From positions 26,580 through 90,579 of the forward strand of contig JAFUTP010000041.1 of the NCBI GenBank assembly GCA_017484165.1: a stretch of DNA of 64,000 nt. Reading direction: 5' to 3'. The DNA is from Cardiobacteriaceae bacterium. Lineage in GTDB: Bacteria > Pseudomonadota > Gammaproteobacteria > Cardiobacteriales > Cardiobacteriaceae. The first letter of the stretch is position 1. Each line of letters opens with the position of its first letter. Of the stretch, positions 7,970 through 16,883 are shown piece after piece. Made by a program: the position numbers and the translations under genes. The notes under the pieces were generated by a model. It saw only the letters and a program-made list of their open reading frames with translations. It did no database searches and was not told where the DNA came from.

Positions 7970-8775
7970 TAAACCGCTCCTCGCATATCCGCCAAATAGT
8001 TGTAATTCGGATAATGAAACGGCACGGGACCATCAGACAAAGCGTGCATAAATTGTTTAATCATTGGCTCTTCGCTCTGATAAAGCTTTTCTGGCGCATC
8101 GAGTGCGAGCAATTTTCCGTCCGCGATGAGCAAAATCCGATCCGCAATCGCTGCCACTTCCGCAACATCATGGCTGACAATCAAACTCGTCATATCCAAA
8201 CCGCGGCTGAAATCGCGCACCAATTTCGCCAGCATTCCCAAAGTTATCGGATCTTGCCCCGTAAAAGGTTCGTCATAAATCATAATTTTGGGGTCGAGTG
8301 CCATTGCCCGCGCTAGAGCTGCCCGTCGCATCATTCCGCCCGATAGTTCCTGCGGCATTAAATATCGCGCACCAGCCAGTCCAACGGTTTGCAATTTCAT
8401 CGCTACCAAAATTTCAATCAGTTCTTTCGGTAACTTGGCAACTTCTCGCAAGGGAAAAGCAACATTGTCAAAAACCGTCATATCGGTAAATAAAGCATTC
8501 GATTGAAAAAGCATTCCGATATTGCGCCGCAGTTCCATTAACTCGGCGCGAGAAAGAGTTGATAAATCACGCCCAAAAACAAAAACTCGCCCCGAACTCG
8601 GAGCAAGTTGTCCTGTAATTAAACGCATTAAAGTAGTCTTGCCCGTTCCAGACGGTCCCATCACTCCGACTACTTCACCGCGATTTATCGAAAAAGAAAG
8701 ATTGGAAAAAATAACCCGACCAGCGCGACGGAAAGAAACCTCTTCAAGGCGAATTATTTCCTGCATATCCTGCAT
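7969..8775 (-). CDS. mlaF: MlaF, ATPase of phospholipid ABC transporter
   Basis: ABC ATPase of the Mla lipid transport system. Walker A is GPSGTGKTTL, the signature is LSGGMMRRAALARA, and Walker B is IMIYDEPFTGQDP, with an H-loop in VSHDVAEV. I place the start at ATG 8775 because a longer frame begins with TTG at 8793, while GGAAAATTT precedes 8775 at suitable spacing. This gives 268 residues, the size of E. coli MlaF. It follows cvpA closely on the same strand. Confidence 0.94.
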   Translation of the reverse strand: MQDMQEIIRLEEVSFRRAGRVIFSNLSFSINRGEVVGVMGPSGTGKTTLMRLITGQLAPSSGRVFVFGRDLSTLSRAELMELRRNIGMLFQSNALFTDMTVFDNVAFPLREVAKLPKELIEILVAMKLQTVGLAGARYLMPQELSGGMMRRAALARAMALDPKIMIYDEPFTGQDPITLGMLAKLVRDFSRGLDMTSLIVSHDVAEVAAIADRILLIADGKLLALDAPEKLYQSEEPMIKQFMHALSDGPVPFHYPNYNYLADMRGAV

Positions 8776-8805
8776 AAATTTTCCAATTCTCAAATGAAGA
8801 ACGGT

Positions 8806-9573
8806 TTAGCGAGCCGATTCCAATGAAATACCGCTACGGTTTTCCGTTTCACTGCTACCAGACATCGCATCATTTCTTTCTGCCTGACGGCGTTGCTGCT
8901 CAACGGAAATTGCAGGACGGTTTGCCTGTGTATTTTGACCTGCTGCATTTTCGTCATAACTAGAAAGCGTCAAACCGCTAGTTGCGTTGTTATCTTTGAC
9001 ATCCGCCTCTTTGCGCTCGGAAATTAGAGTATTGTCTTTGCTAGCGCGGGGGGGATTAAGCCAGGTGTCGGCATTTTTACGGACTTCGGCTGGAATTTGC
9101 TCAATTCCCCAAGCTGCGAGATTTTCAAAACCGTCGCGCAATTTGCTTTCCGTCCAAGCTTCCGTTGCTTTAAGATTTGGAAATACCGCAGAAATCACCG
9201 CGACAACTAATGCACCAATAACTAATCCGCGTAAAAATCCGAAAACCATTCCCATTAGACGGTTAAATCCACCCATTTTGACCGCATCAAAAAGAGATGT
9301 GAGCAGCAAATTCACCAGTCCAATTGCGAAAAGTGCCGCGAAAAATATCACTCCAAATGAGGCGATGTAAGCAATTGAATCCGCTTCGATAAATTGTTTG
9401 ACGAAATTTTCTGAAACCTGCGGCGACAGTTTTATCGCCACCCATAAAGCTACAACCCAAGCAATTAAAGAAAGAATTTCACGGAATAATCCGCGGGCAA
9501 TTCCAACCAAAGTGGAGACTATCAAAATCGTTGCTAAAACAATGTCTAATGGGTTTATTCCCTGTAAATCCAT
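8806..9573 (-). CDS. cvpA: CvpA-family membrane protein with long C-terminal tail
   Basis: A 255-residue CvpA family protein. It has four predicted membrane helices within the first ~130 residues, including LDIVLATILIVSTLVGIARG and GFNRLMGMVFGFLRGLVIG. CvpA is tied to colicin V export and bile or envelope stress; its biochemical role is unsettled. E. coli CvpA is 162 residues, so this copy carries about 90 extra C-terminal residues, hydrophilic and rich in Asn, Ser and Glu. It is not next to purF as in many relatives; here it heads the mla run. AGGAAATAAAAATT precedes ATG 9573. Confidence 0.85.
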   Translation of the reverse strand: MDLQGINPLDIVLATILIVSTLVGIARGLFREILSLIAWVVALWVAIKLSPQVSENFVKQFIEADSIAYIASFGVIFFAALFAIGLVNLLLTSLFDAVKMGGFNRLMGMVFGFLRGLVIGALVVAVISAVFPNLKATEAWTESKLRDGFENLAAWGIEQIPAEVRKNADTWLNPPRASKDNTLISERKEADVKDNNATSGLTLSSYDENAAGQNTQANRPAISVEQQRRQAERNDAMSGSSETENRSGISLESAR

Positions 9574-9656
9574 AATTTTTATTTCCTAAAAAAATCCGTA
9601 AATAACGCTGTCAAAAGTTTTTCTTAAATGAACTAGGCAATAAGAAAAAGCGCGGA

Positions 9657-9694
9657 ATTATATTTATTTCAAATGAGTATTGAATAAATATAAT
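9657..9694. promoter_or_regulatory. AT-rich palindrome between divergent cvpA-mla and recD
   Basis: The arm ATTATATTTATT (9657-9668) is matched exactly by its complement AATAAATATAAT (9683-9694) around a 14-nt centre. It lies between the divergent starts of cvpA (9573) and recD (9730). It has no GC stem or T-run on one side only, so it looks more like an operator or AT-rich promoter dyad than a terminator. No regulator is identified. Confidence 0.4.
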
Positions 9695-9729
9695 CTTTTC
9701 GTTATCTATCTTAATATTGGTTAATACCT

Positions 9730-11412
9730 ATGCAAGCAAATAGTTTAGAAATTTCCCCTATCGCGCAATATTTATCTTTCAGTTTTGTAAAAGAATTAAG
9801 CGAAAAAGCCGTGCAAAATAATTCCATTGCGCGAGAAAATTTGACTAGTCATGAAAAATTTCAGCGGATTTTTTCTTTATTAAACAATGAGTTAGAACAG
9901 GGAAATAGTATTTTGCAGCTTGATGCACTCGATTTTTCTTTTGAATGCGATGATTTTTTACCGCATCTAATTCAACAATACGATAACGATAATGTAGAGG
10001 TTATAAATAATCCATCAATCATCATCGCGAATAATGATAATTTTCAATTTTACCGTATCTTTCAAGTTGAACAAAGACTTGCTAAAAATATCCTAAAACT
10101 CCTTAATAAAAAAAGAAATATAAGTTCTAGTGAAATTGAATTATTACGGCAAAAATTTGCTCAAAATCTCAATAAAGAGCAGGAAAAAGCTTTTTGCCGT
10201 GCTTTACAAGAAAATTTTTCCATCATCACAGGCGGACCTGGCACAGGCAAAACTTATACCCTCGCCACAATCACTGCCGCAATTTGCTATCTGGCTGAAA
10301 AAAATAAAGAAAAAATCAACATTATGCTTGCAGCTCCAACGGGTAAAGCTGCTAAAAGAATGGAAGAAAGCTTAACTAGCGCGTTTAGCAATTTTGAACA
10401 TCCGCCGCAAATTGAAGCTGCTCAAACTATTCACCGCTTGCTCGGTTTAGGACGGCGCAATCAGGCAAAATTTAATGATAAAAATCCTCTGCCCTACCGC
10501 GTAATAATCATTGATGAAGCTTCAATGCTATCGCTGGAAATTGCGGATTTGTTGTTCAATGCAATCGCCGAAAATTGCCAAGTAATTCTGCTCGGTGATG
10601 CAAATCAGCTCGCCTCCGTTGAGCCAGGTGCTGTTTTATATGACATTTCACGGGCAGAAGTGTTACAAAATAATATTACTGAATTACAAGAATCCCGCCG
10701 TTTCGATGAAAATTCCGAAATCGCTCAAATTGTTTATGCAACTTTGGACGGCAATACGGATAAAACTAGCGAAATTCTCACAAAATCAAAAAAAATAGAA
10801 CTCATCGACATAAAAACTAGCGATATTTATGAAAAACTTACCGTTGATTATCAAAAATTCTTCTCTCTTGATTTAAAAAATACAGCTATCGATGAAATTT
10901 TTAATATCTTTGATGATTTTCGCATACTCTGTTCCAGCAAAATTTCTCCACTGGGAAGCGATTTTATAAATCAAAAAATTCAGGAAATTGAGCGTAAAAA
11001 ACTAGGTCTTAAAGAAGAATATTATGCTGGTCTTCCATTGATGATTAACCAGAATGATTACCGAAAAGAAATATTTAACGGTGAAATCGGAATATTGCTA
11101 AAAAATCACACTGCTGATGATTTAAATCTCTACTTCCCGAATGGAAAAATTATCCCCTTTGCCGCAATTTCAAGAGAAATTATTAGTCCTGCTTATGCGA
11201 TGACAATTCATAAATCACAGGGCTCGGAATACCGAAAATGCGCGATAATTATGAATGAGAGCCAAGAAAAATTATTATCCCGTGAGCTTTTTTATACCGC
11301 TATTAGCCGTGCAAAGGAAGAAATTACCATTTATGCTAATCAGAAAACAATCGAAAAAACAATAATGAATAAAAATCAAAGAACAACGGGATTAAAAAAC
11401 TGGTTGAAATGA
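9730..11412 (+). CDS. recD: RecD, exodeoxyribonuclease V alpha subunit
   Basis: A 560-residue RecD-type SF1B helicase, the 5'-3' motor of RecBCD. Walker A GGPGTGKT is at about 168-175, Walker B IIDEASML follows, then LLGDANQLASVEPGAVL, and near the C-terminus AMTIHKSQGSEY and FYTAISRAKEEI. The N-terminus PIAQYLSFSFVKEL is like the RecD N-terminal domain. E. coli RecD is 608 residues. No recB or recC lies nearby, so the complex must be encoded elsewhere if it exists; a RecD2-type protein is the alternative, but RecD2 is usually longer. Confidence 0.85.
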   Translation: MQANSLEISPIAQYLSFSFVKELSEKAVQNNSIARENLTSHEKFQRIFSLLNNELEQGNSILQLDALDFSFECDDFLPHLIQQYDNDNVEVINNPSIIIANNDNFQFYRIFQVEQRLAKNILKLLNKKRNISSSEIELLRQKFAQNLNKEQEKAFCRALQENFSIITGGPGTGKTYTLATITAAICYLAEKNKEKINIMLAAPTGKAAKRMEESLTSAFSNFEHPPQIEAAQTIHRLLGLGRRNQAKFNDKNPLPYRVIIIDEASMLSLEIADLLFNAIAENCQVILLGDANQLASVEPGAVLYDISRAEVLQNNITELQESRRFDENSEIAQIVYATLDGNTDKTSEILTKSKKIELIDIKTSDIYEKLTVDYQKFFSLDLKNTAIDEIFNIFDDFRILCSSKISPLGSDFINQKIQEIERKKLGLKEEYYAGLPLMINQNDYRKEIFNGEIGILLKNHTADDLNLYFPNGKIIPFAAISREIISPAYAMTIHKSQGSEYRKCAIIMNESQEKLLSRELFYTAISRAKEEITIYANQKTIEKTIMNKNQRTTGLKNWLK

Positions 11413-11437
11413 TTTGAAGAAGACTTAAAAAATAACT

Positions 11438-11854
11438 TTAAGATTGTATTTTTGATAAAGCATTGGAAATAGAAATTGCCGCAATTTCGGACTTTTCGAA
11501 ATCCTTCAAGTTTGTTGTAACGATGAAATCAACGCCTGCTTTTTGAGCCGCAATTTGCTGCATTTCGTCTTCTAAATCTTTCAGTTCAGGATTAGCGATA
11601 GCGGTTAAAAACATATCTCTATCTTCGTAAATTATCGTGCAATGTTGCAATATAAAGTTCAGTATTTTTACTCTCAATAACACGGAATGAGTTTTGCGCA
11701 AAATGTAAAACATATCCGTCAAACTATGACTTGATACAAAAGCTTCATATTTCGCTTTTTTTAATAAATGGATTAGTCGAAACGCTGAAATATGTTGTTT
11801 GCGTTCTTGATTAAAAGCATCTATCAGCACATTAGTGTCTAAAAACAATTTCAT
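11438..11854 (-). CDS. PIN-domain toxin (VapC-like ribonuclease)
   Basis: A 138-residue PIN-domain protein. FLDTNVLIDAF gives the first catalytic Asp (about D6), and DLEDEMQQIAA with VDFIVTTN gives the later acidic and Asn positions. PIN toxins are Mg-dependent ribonucleases that cut tRNA or rRNA. Its ATG overlaps the stop of the upstream 75-residue gene by 1 nt, the usual antitoxin-first arrangement. It converges with recD, whose stop is 25 nt away. Confidence 0.85.
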   Translation of the reverse strand: MKLFLDTNVLIDAFNQERKQHISAFRLIHLLKKAKYEAFVSSHSLTDMFYILRKTHSVLLRVKILNFILQHCTIIYEDRDMFLTAIANPELKDLEDEMQQIAAQKAGVDFIVTTNLKDFEKSEIAAISISNALSKIQS

Positions 11855-12081
11855 TATTTACCCGCAAATCTTTCGTCTAAATATTCCATTTTTAATTGCT
11901 TATAGTTTTTCTGTCCTATTTCTGAACCAGATGACACTAATTCTTGTAACTCTTGAAAATCTGGATCATCAGCAATATCTTGTTCCAACATTGTGTTTAA
12001 TATTCGCACTGTTTCTTGTTTTTCTTCAAAATTGCATTCTTCGAAGACTTTAACGATTTTGTCAATATTCATACTCAACAT
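11854..12081 (-). CDS. Probable antitoxin of PIN toxin
   Basis: A 75-residue acidic protein preceding the PIN gene with a 1-nt overlap. AAGGAGAATTT stands before ATG 12081. I see no clear DNA-binding motif; the sequence MNIDKIVKVFEECNFEEKQ looks helical and the C-terminal ~20 residues (NYKQLKMEYLDERF) could wrap the toxin. Assignment as antitoxin rests on size, charge and coupling to the PIN gene. Confidence 0.7.
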   Translation of the reverse strand: MLSMNIDKIVKVFEECNFEEKQETVRILNTMLEQDIADDPDFQELQELVSSGSEIGQKNYKQLKMEYLDERFAGK

Positions 12082-12184
12082 AAATTCTCCTTAACTTTTA
12101 GATGTTAATTTTGCCTATGAATGCAATTTTATAGCTGAATTTCACCGCTAAAATAATTGCAATTTAAGTGAGTAAAAGTCTTTT

Positions 12185-13774
12185 ATGAAGCGCAATAATC
12201 TTTCACCGCAACATACGCAAAAAGTTAATCTCTTTTTGATGTTAATTCTTTCTGTAATGGTGATTTTTTTTATCTATTGGGGCTTAAATTACACTAATAA
12301 AAACGACCCTATTCTGTTTGTTTTAGCAGCTGGTGCGGGTCTTTTTATGGCTTTTAATATCGGTGGAAATGATGTTGCTAATTCATTTGGAACTTCTGTC
12401 GGAGCGGGGACTTTATCCGTATCGCAGGCATTATTCGTCGCCGCGATATTTGAAGTTAGCGGTGCGGTTATTGCAGGTGGCGAAGTAACGCAAACTATTC
12501 GTAGCGGAATTGTTGATTTAGAACACTTAAATATTTCTACTAGGGAATTTGTTTGCCTGATGTCATCGGCACTTTTTGCTGCCGCTTTTTGGTTACTTTT
12601 TGCTTCGAAAAAAGGTTTGCCCGTTTCTACAACTCATGCGATTATCGGTGGATTAGTCGGTGCGGCGGTTTTATACGGCTTAATCGAATTCGGAACATTT
12701 TCAGGTGCAGCAAAACCCGTGCGTTGGGAAAAAATTGGCACTATTGCCGCATCTTGGATCTTATCACCACTTCTAGGTTGTTCTTTATCTTATTTTTTAT
12801 TCCGTCAAGTTAAAAAATATGTGCTGGATTACAACGAAGAGGTGCGTTCAAAACTCAAAATAATCAAAGCAGAAAAGAAAGAATATAAAGAAAAACATAA
12901 GGAAACTTTTGCCGCTCTACCCGATCACGAAAAAGTCAAAATTGCCGAAGATTTAGCTCACGATGCCGAACTTTATTCCGAACAAGATATAAATCCCGAA
13001 AAATTCAAATCCGACTATTACAAAGGCTTATACAAAATAGAAAGTAAGAAGGACGATATCGATACTTACCGCGCATTGCGCTCTTGGGTGCCGATAATTT
13101 CCGCAGGCGGCGGAATGATGATTTCCGCAATGCTGATGTTCAAGGGATTAAAAAATATCAATTTAGAACTAGATTTCATCATCAATATTTTGGTAATTTT
13201 GATGATTGGAGCTTGCATTTGGCTGGCGACTTTCGTTTATGCCAATACCGCAAAACGCAAAGATGTCAGCAAAACGACATTTTTAATGTTCAGTTGGATG
13301 CAGGTTTTTTCCGCATCGGGATTTGCTTTTTCGCACGGTGCAAACGACATTGCCAATGCAATCGGACCGTTTGCCGCCGTAATCGATGCAATTAAATTCG
13401 ACAGCGTCGCCCGAACTTCCTCGCTACCCGCAATTGTGATGCTTACTTTCGGCATCGCGCTTGTTGTCGGATTATGGTTTATCGGTAAAGAAGTGGTAAT
13501 GACTGTCGGTAAAAATATTGCCAGAATGCACCCGTCTTCTGGATTTACCGCCGAATTATCTGCCGCTACAATCGTGATGATTGCCTCAATCTGTGGATTG
13601 CCAGTATCCAGCACGCATATTCTGGTCGGAGCGGTTTTAGGTATCGGATTAGTCAATAAAGACGCAAATTGGAAATTGATGCGACCAATCGCGATGGCTT
13701 GGATAATCACCCTGCCCGCGGCTTCATTTATGGCAGCGATAATATTTTTTGTAATGAGATTTGTATTTTGTTGA
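12185..13774 (+). CDS. PiT-family inorganic phosphate transporter
   Basis: A 529-residue membrane protein of the PiT (PHO-4) family. The two family signatures are GGNDVANSFGTSVGAGTL near residue 60 and HGANDIANAIGPFAAV near 385. A long hydrophilic, charged loop (about 215-300, rich in Lys and Glu) separates the two membrane halves. It likely imports phosphate driven by H+ or Na+. It stands alone on the plus strand, divergent from the PIN pair; no PhoU-like partner is adjacent. A role with sulfate or metal-phosphate cannot be excluded. Confidence 0.9.
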   Translation: MKRNNLSPQHTQKVNLFLMLILSVMVIFFIYWGLNYTNKNDPILFVLAAGAGLFMAFNIGGNDVANSFGTSVGAGTLSVSQALFVAAIFEVSGAVIAGGEVTQTIRSGIVDLEHLNISTREFVCLMSSALFAAAFWLLFASKKGLPVSTTHAIIGGLVGAAVLYGLIEFGTFSGAAKPVRWEKIGTIAASWILSPLLGCSLSYFLFRQVKKYVLDYNEEVRSKLKIIKAEKKEYKEKHKETFAALPDHEKVKIAEDLAHDAELYSEQDINPEKFKSDYYKGLYKIESKKDDIDTYRALRSWVPIISAGGGMMISAMLMFKGLKNINLELDFIINILVILMIGACIWLATFVYANTAKRKDVSKTTFLMFSWMQVFSASGFAFSHGANDIANAIGPFAAVIDAIKFDSVARTSSLPAIVMLTFGIALVVGLWFIGKEVVMTVGKNIARMHPSSGFTAELSAATIVMIASICGLPVSSTHILVGAVLGIGLVNKDANWKLMRPIAMAWIITLPAASFMAAIIFFVMRFVFC

Positions 13775-13886
13775 TTTATTTAGATTTTTATGTAGTAAAA
13801 AAATAGCAATATCGCGAGATGTTTGCATTTTTTAGCCTCTTTTGTTATTTTCAAACAATAATTTTTATATTTCAAGGAAAAATCAA

Positions 13887-14963
13887 ATGCCTTATAACTC
13901 TTTGCAAAGTGTGAAAGAACTATTGCAGAACGCAGGAAACGATATTTCGACCCTGCTTGCGCAAGTAGCGAATATCACTAGTAGCAACTCTGATAATTCT
14001 TCTGATAGCAATTCTGCTAATACCGTAAGTCAAGACAATCAAACGCAGGCAAAACACGACCTGCATTTTTTCGATGAAGAAGATTTAACTCCCAGCAGCC
14101 AAGAGCAAGCAAGCAAAATTACGGGCGAAGTTGATGGATTTCAGGCTTTCGGGGAGAAAAAATCTCCGCAAGCCCCAGAGGAAGCAAAGGCAAAACCACA
14201 AGTTACGGAAAATTCTGGAATCAATGATCAATTACAAGAGTTAATTACTTGGGCAGATGGATTAAATATTTCCGCCGATATCATTCCAAGAAGCATCGAT
14301 GAACTCAAAAAAGTCAAAATTTTGGATTTATCTTCCCTGCAATTGCACAACATTACTCCTGCCATCGGTGCGGTAAGAAATGTGCAAATCATCAATTTAA
14401 GCAATAACTTTATTTCCGCTTTACCGAATACTTTCTCGCATCTTCACAATCTTCGCGAGTTATATATCGAAAACAATAAATTAAAAAGATTTCCGCCAGA
14501 AATTTGCGGCTTAAATCAACTTACCGTCTTAAATATCAACGACAACTTAATCCAAAACATTCCCGAACGGATTGACCAACTTTCCAACTTGGAAACTTTC
14601 AAAATGATGGGTAACCGTGTGGCATATTTACCGACAACCATCGGGCATTTATTAAACCTAAAAGTGCTCAATATCGGTGGAAATCTGCTGAATTCTCTGC
14701 CTGTGGAATTGGATAAATGCAAAAAACTAGAATTTTTGAATGCGAGCAAAAATCGTCTTAAAACTCTTCCTTGGCAATTGTCAAAGCTATCCTCGCTGCG
14801 GATTTTGCTGCTCAATAGCAACGATCTGAAAAATGTTCCGAATGAATTTGCCAATCTCAAAGGTTTGCGCGAAATTGATTTGGAAGGAAATACTTTGGAG
14901 AACATTCCAGCGGGTCTTCTGAATTTAAGCAAGACCAACAATCTCAATATCAAACTAATGTGA
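13887..14963 (+). CDS. Leucine-rich-repeat protein
   Basis: A 358-residue protein from ATG 13887, chosen because AAGGAAAAATCAA precedes it; a longer frame from 13842 lacks a site. The first ~115 residues are polar and low-complexity (Ser, Asn, Gln, Asp). From about 125 to the end there are about nine 23-residue repeats of the LxxLxxNxLxxLP type (for example LRELYIENNKLKRFP, LKVLNIGGNLLNSLP). No signal peptide or catalytic domain is seen, so it is probably a cytoplasmic protein-binding scaffold or an effector without a recognised secretion signal. Its stop overlaps the start of the coiled-coil gene, so the two are a pair. Confidence 0.85.
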   Translation: MPYNSLQSVKELLQNAGNDISTLLAQVANITSSNSDNSSDSNSANTVSQDNQTQAKHDLHFFDEEDLTPSSQEQASKITGEVDGFQAFGEKKSPQAPEEAKAKPQVTENSGINDQLQELITWADGLNISADIIPRSIDELKKVKILDLSSLQLHNITPAIGAVRNVQIINLSNNFISALPNTFSHLHNLRELYIENNKLKRFPPEICGLNQLTVLNINDNLIQNIPERIDQLSNLETFKMMGNRVAYLPTTIGHLLNLKVLNIGGNLLNSLPVELDKCKKLEFLNASKNRLKTLPWQLSKLSSLRILLLNSNDLKNVPNEFANLKGLREIDLEGNTLENIPAGLLNLSKTNNLNIKLM

Positions 14964-14968
14964 TAGCT

Positions 14969-15838
14969 ATGAAAAAATTGTTAAAACGCCTCGAAATTTT
15001 GAATACTGCAATTGACCTTGACGATAAAGATTTAATTGCCAGCCAGCAATCTGCTCTTAAACAAATTGTTAATGACAACTCCTATTCCGACGCTTTGCAA
15101 TCGGAAATTTCCATCGTTATTTCCGATTTGGAAACAGGAAAATTAGACGAAGCGCACGCCACGATTAAATCCTTTTTACTTGCCTGTTACGGCGGAAATA
15201 ACCTTTCGGGCACACCGCTTGCCAATGAGCTCGGGCAACTTTCTGCGCAGTTTTCGGAATACATAATGCAGCGCGACGGTATTATTCGCCGCACGGAATA
15301 TTTTATCCACGATTACACCGCGCAATGCGGACAAGCTTTGGAAGAATTATTGAGAATTCAAAAAAGCGCAGCAGAAGAAAAACTCCGTCAAGCGGAAGAA
15401 GAATACGCAACCGCGGAATTAAAACTCCAAAAGCTCATCGAGCAACGGAACTTAAATCAAGCTTTTCCGAGCAAAGAATCTAACCGTGCGCAAAATGAAG
15501 CATATCGTGAGGCTTTAATCTTACTTTGTCAGACAGGTTGCGATCCTGAAACTTCAACCGCATTACAAACTGCTTATACCGTCGGACATATTGAAGATAT
15601 CAATCAAATTACCGATTCTCTGCGCAAACGGGCAACCGAAATCAAATCCAACAACGAAGAAATCAGCATTTTGATTGACATCGCCAATAAAGAAATCGAA
15701 AAACTCAAAAACGAGTTAGAAACGCTAAATCAAGACGAAACCTGCAAACTCATCAATACGGTGCAAAATCCGGAAATTCGCAGAAAATTTTTGAATGCGC
15801 AGGAAGCGATGATTCGCAGACAAATTGCCGCGGCTTAA
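14969..15838 (+). CDS. Coiled-coil protein coupled to the LRR gene
   Basis: About 289 residues from ATG 14969; a GTG at 14960 overlapping the LRR stop (GTGA) is an alternative. No family is recognised. A long coiled coil runs at about 125-165 (SAAEEKLRQAEEEYATAEL, KLQKLIEQ) and a second at about 215-255 (IANKEIEKLKNELETLNQ). The N-terminal third is helical with acidic stretches. It has no membrane segment or signal. Direct overlap with the LRR gene and a shared terminator after it suggest that the two proteins act together. Confidence 0.75.
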   Translation: MKKLLKRLEILNTAIDLDDKDLIASQQSALKQIVNDNSYSDALQSEISIVISDLETGKLDEAHATIKSFLLACYGGNNLSGTPLANELGQLSAQFSEYIMQRDGIIRRTEYFIHDYTAQCGQALEELLRIQKSAAEEKLRQAEEEYATAELKLQKLIEQRNLNQAFPSKESNRAQNEAYREALILLCQTGCDPETSTALQTAYTVGHIEDINQITDSLRKRATEIKSNNEEISILIDIANKEIEKLKNELETLNQDETCKLINTVQNPEIRRKFLNAQEAMIRRQIAAA

Positions 15839-15860
15839 ATTTCCGCTTCGAAAGCTCAAT

Positions 15861-15891
15861 AAAAAAGCACGGTTATTTGCCGTGCTTTTTT
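15861..15891 (+). terminator. Rho-independent terminator after LRR/coiled-coil pair
   Basis: The stem AAAAAGCACGG / CCGTGCTTTTT with a short TTATTTG loop ends in a T-run. It follows the coiled-coil stop by about 22 nt. A-rich and T-rich arms make it usable in both directions, so it may also serve the converging SDR gene. Confidence 0.85.
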
Positions 15892-15895
15892 GTAT

Positions 15896-15911
15896 GGCGT
15901 GTCTAAAAATT
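15896..15911 (+). repeat. Solo end of MITE family 1 (remnant)
   Basis: The 16 nt GGCGTGTCTAAAAATT equal the left terminus of the dispersed element exactly, after which similarity stops. It lies over the 3' end of the SDR gene, whose TAG stop and last two codons (Asn-Phe) fall inside it. It may be a decayed copy or a chance or ancestral match. Confidence 0.5.
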
Positions 15912-16853
15912 GATTGATTTTCTTCCTATCCTCCATAAACGCTCGGCGTTTTCTTTGCTTATGGCATATTTTGCAACGCCAGCACTGAAATCATCTGGGC
16001 GTTGTAGAACTATTTTTGCTTCATTGCAATCTTCAAAATACTTTCCGCCGATATTTTCTAATAAAGGCGACGCTGCTAATAAAACCGAAGTAGCCGCTCC
16101 TTGTTCTACCGTTTTGCGTAATTTTTCAGGTATTTTTATGCCAGTATGTTTTTGTAAATTCGTAGCAATTGCACCAGGATTGAGCGCATTTGAATAAATA
16201 CCGTATTTTTGCCATTTTTGTGTAATTGCAACGCTAAACAAAATCAGAGCGGTTTTGGATTGTCCGTAAGCAATAAGCGGATCGTAAGGTATGAAATTAA
16301 AGTTCATATCATCCCAAATAATCGGCGAAACAAGATGAGCACTAGAAGCGACATTGACAATTCTTGCTCCTTTTGCTTCTTTAAGGTGGTAGAGCAACCC
16401 CATAGTCAATGCAAAATGCCCTAAAAAATTCGTTGCAAATTGCAGTTCGTAGTTTTGCTTACTTAATTCTTTTTGCGGCAACGCTGTAATTCCAGCGTTA
16501 TTTACCAAAATATGCACTGGTTTTTTCCACAATTTACAAAACTCAAAAACTGAATTTAAGTCTGCCAAATCGATTTTCGCAGCCGTGATGTGCGGATTTT
16601 TTGTTTCTTTTTGTAATAGTTCAACAACATTTTGAACCTTTTCTGGATTTCTTACCGCTAACCACACATTTGCACCAGTGCTAGCCAAAGTTTTCGCCGT
16701 CTGCTGTCCTATGCCAGAGGCACCGCCAGTAACGATGCAATTTTTGCCGCTTAAATCTATATCTTTTGCAACTTCGTCCGCAGTGGAAGAAAATCCAAAC
16801 GGTGTTGTAAATAAATTCGATTTTTTTACATTTTTTTTGACATTTTTTGGCAT
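15903..16853 (-). CDS. Short-chain dehydrogenase/reductase
   Basis: A 316-residue SDR enzyme, probably NADP-linked. The Rossmann motif TGGASGIGQQ is near residue 40, NNAG near 120, the catalytic Ser in VNVASSAH and the pair Tyr/Lys in AYGQSK. Length and motif spacing resemble the retinol-dehydrogenase/WWOX-like branch acting on lipophilic alcohols or ketones; the real substrate is unknown. CAGGAGATATTAA precedes ATG 16853. It stands alone on the minus strand downstream of sohB. The final residues overlap a fragment of the dispersed element. Confidence 0.85.
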   Translation of the reverse strand: MPKNVKKNVKKSNLFTTPFGFSSTADEVAKDIDLSGKNCIVTGGASGIGQQTAKTLASTGANVWLAVRNPEKVQNVVELLQKETKNPHITAAKIDLADLNSVFEFCKLWKKPVHILVNNAGITALPQKELSKQNYELQFATNFLGHFALTMGLLYHLKEAKGARIVNVASSAHLVSPIIWDDMNFNFIPYDPLIAYGQSKTALILFSVAITQKWQKYGIYSNALNPGAIATNLQKHTGIKIPEKLRKTVEQGAATSVLLAASPLLENIGGKYFEDCNEAKIVLQRPDDFSAGVAKYAISKENAERLWRIGRKSINF

Positions 16854-16883
16854 TTAATATCTCCTGAACCAATTTTTGGCAAT

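Noticed and set aside
9657..9694. Terminator for recD or cvpA
   Set aside because: It lies between divergent 5' ends and has no GC-rich stem, so it is kept only as a possible operator.
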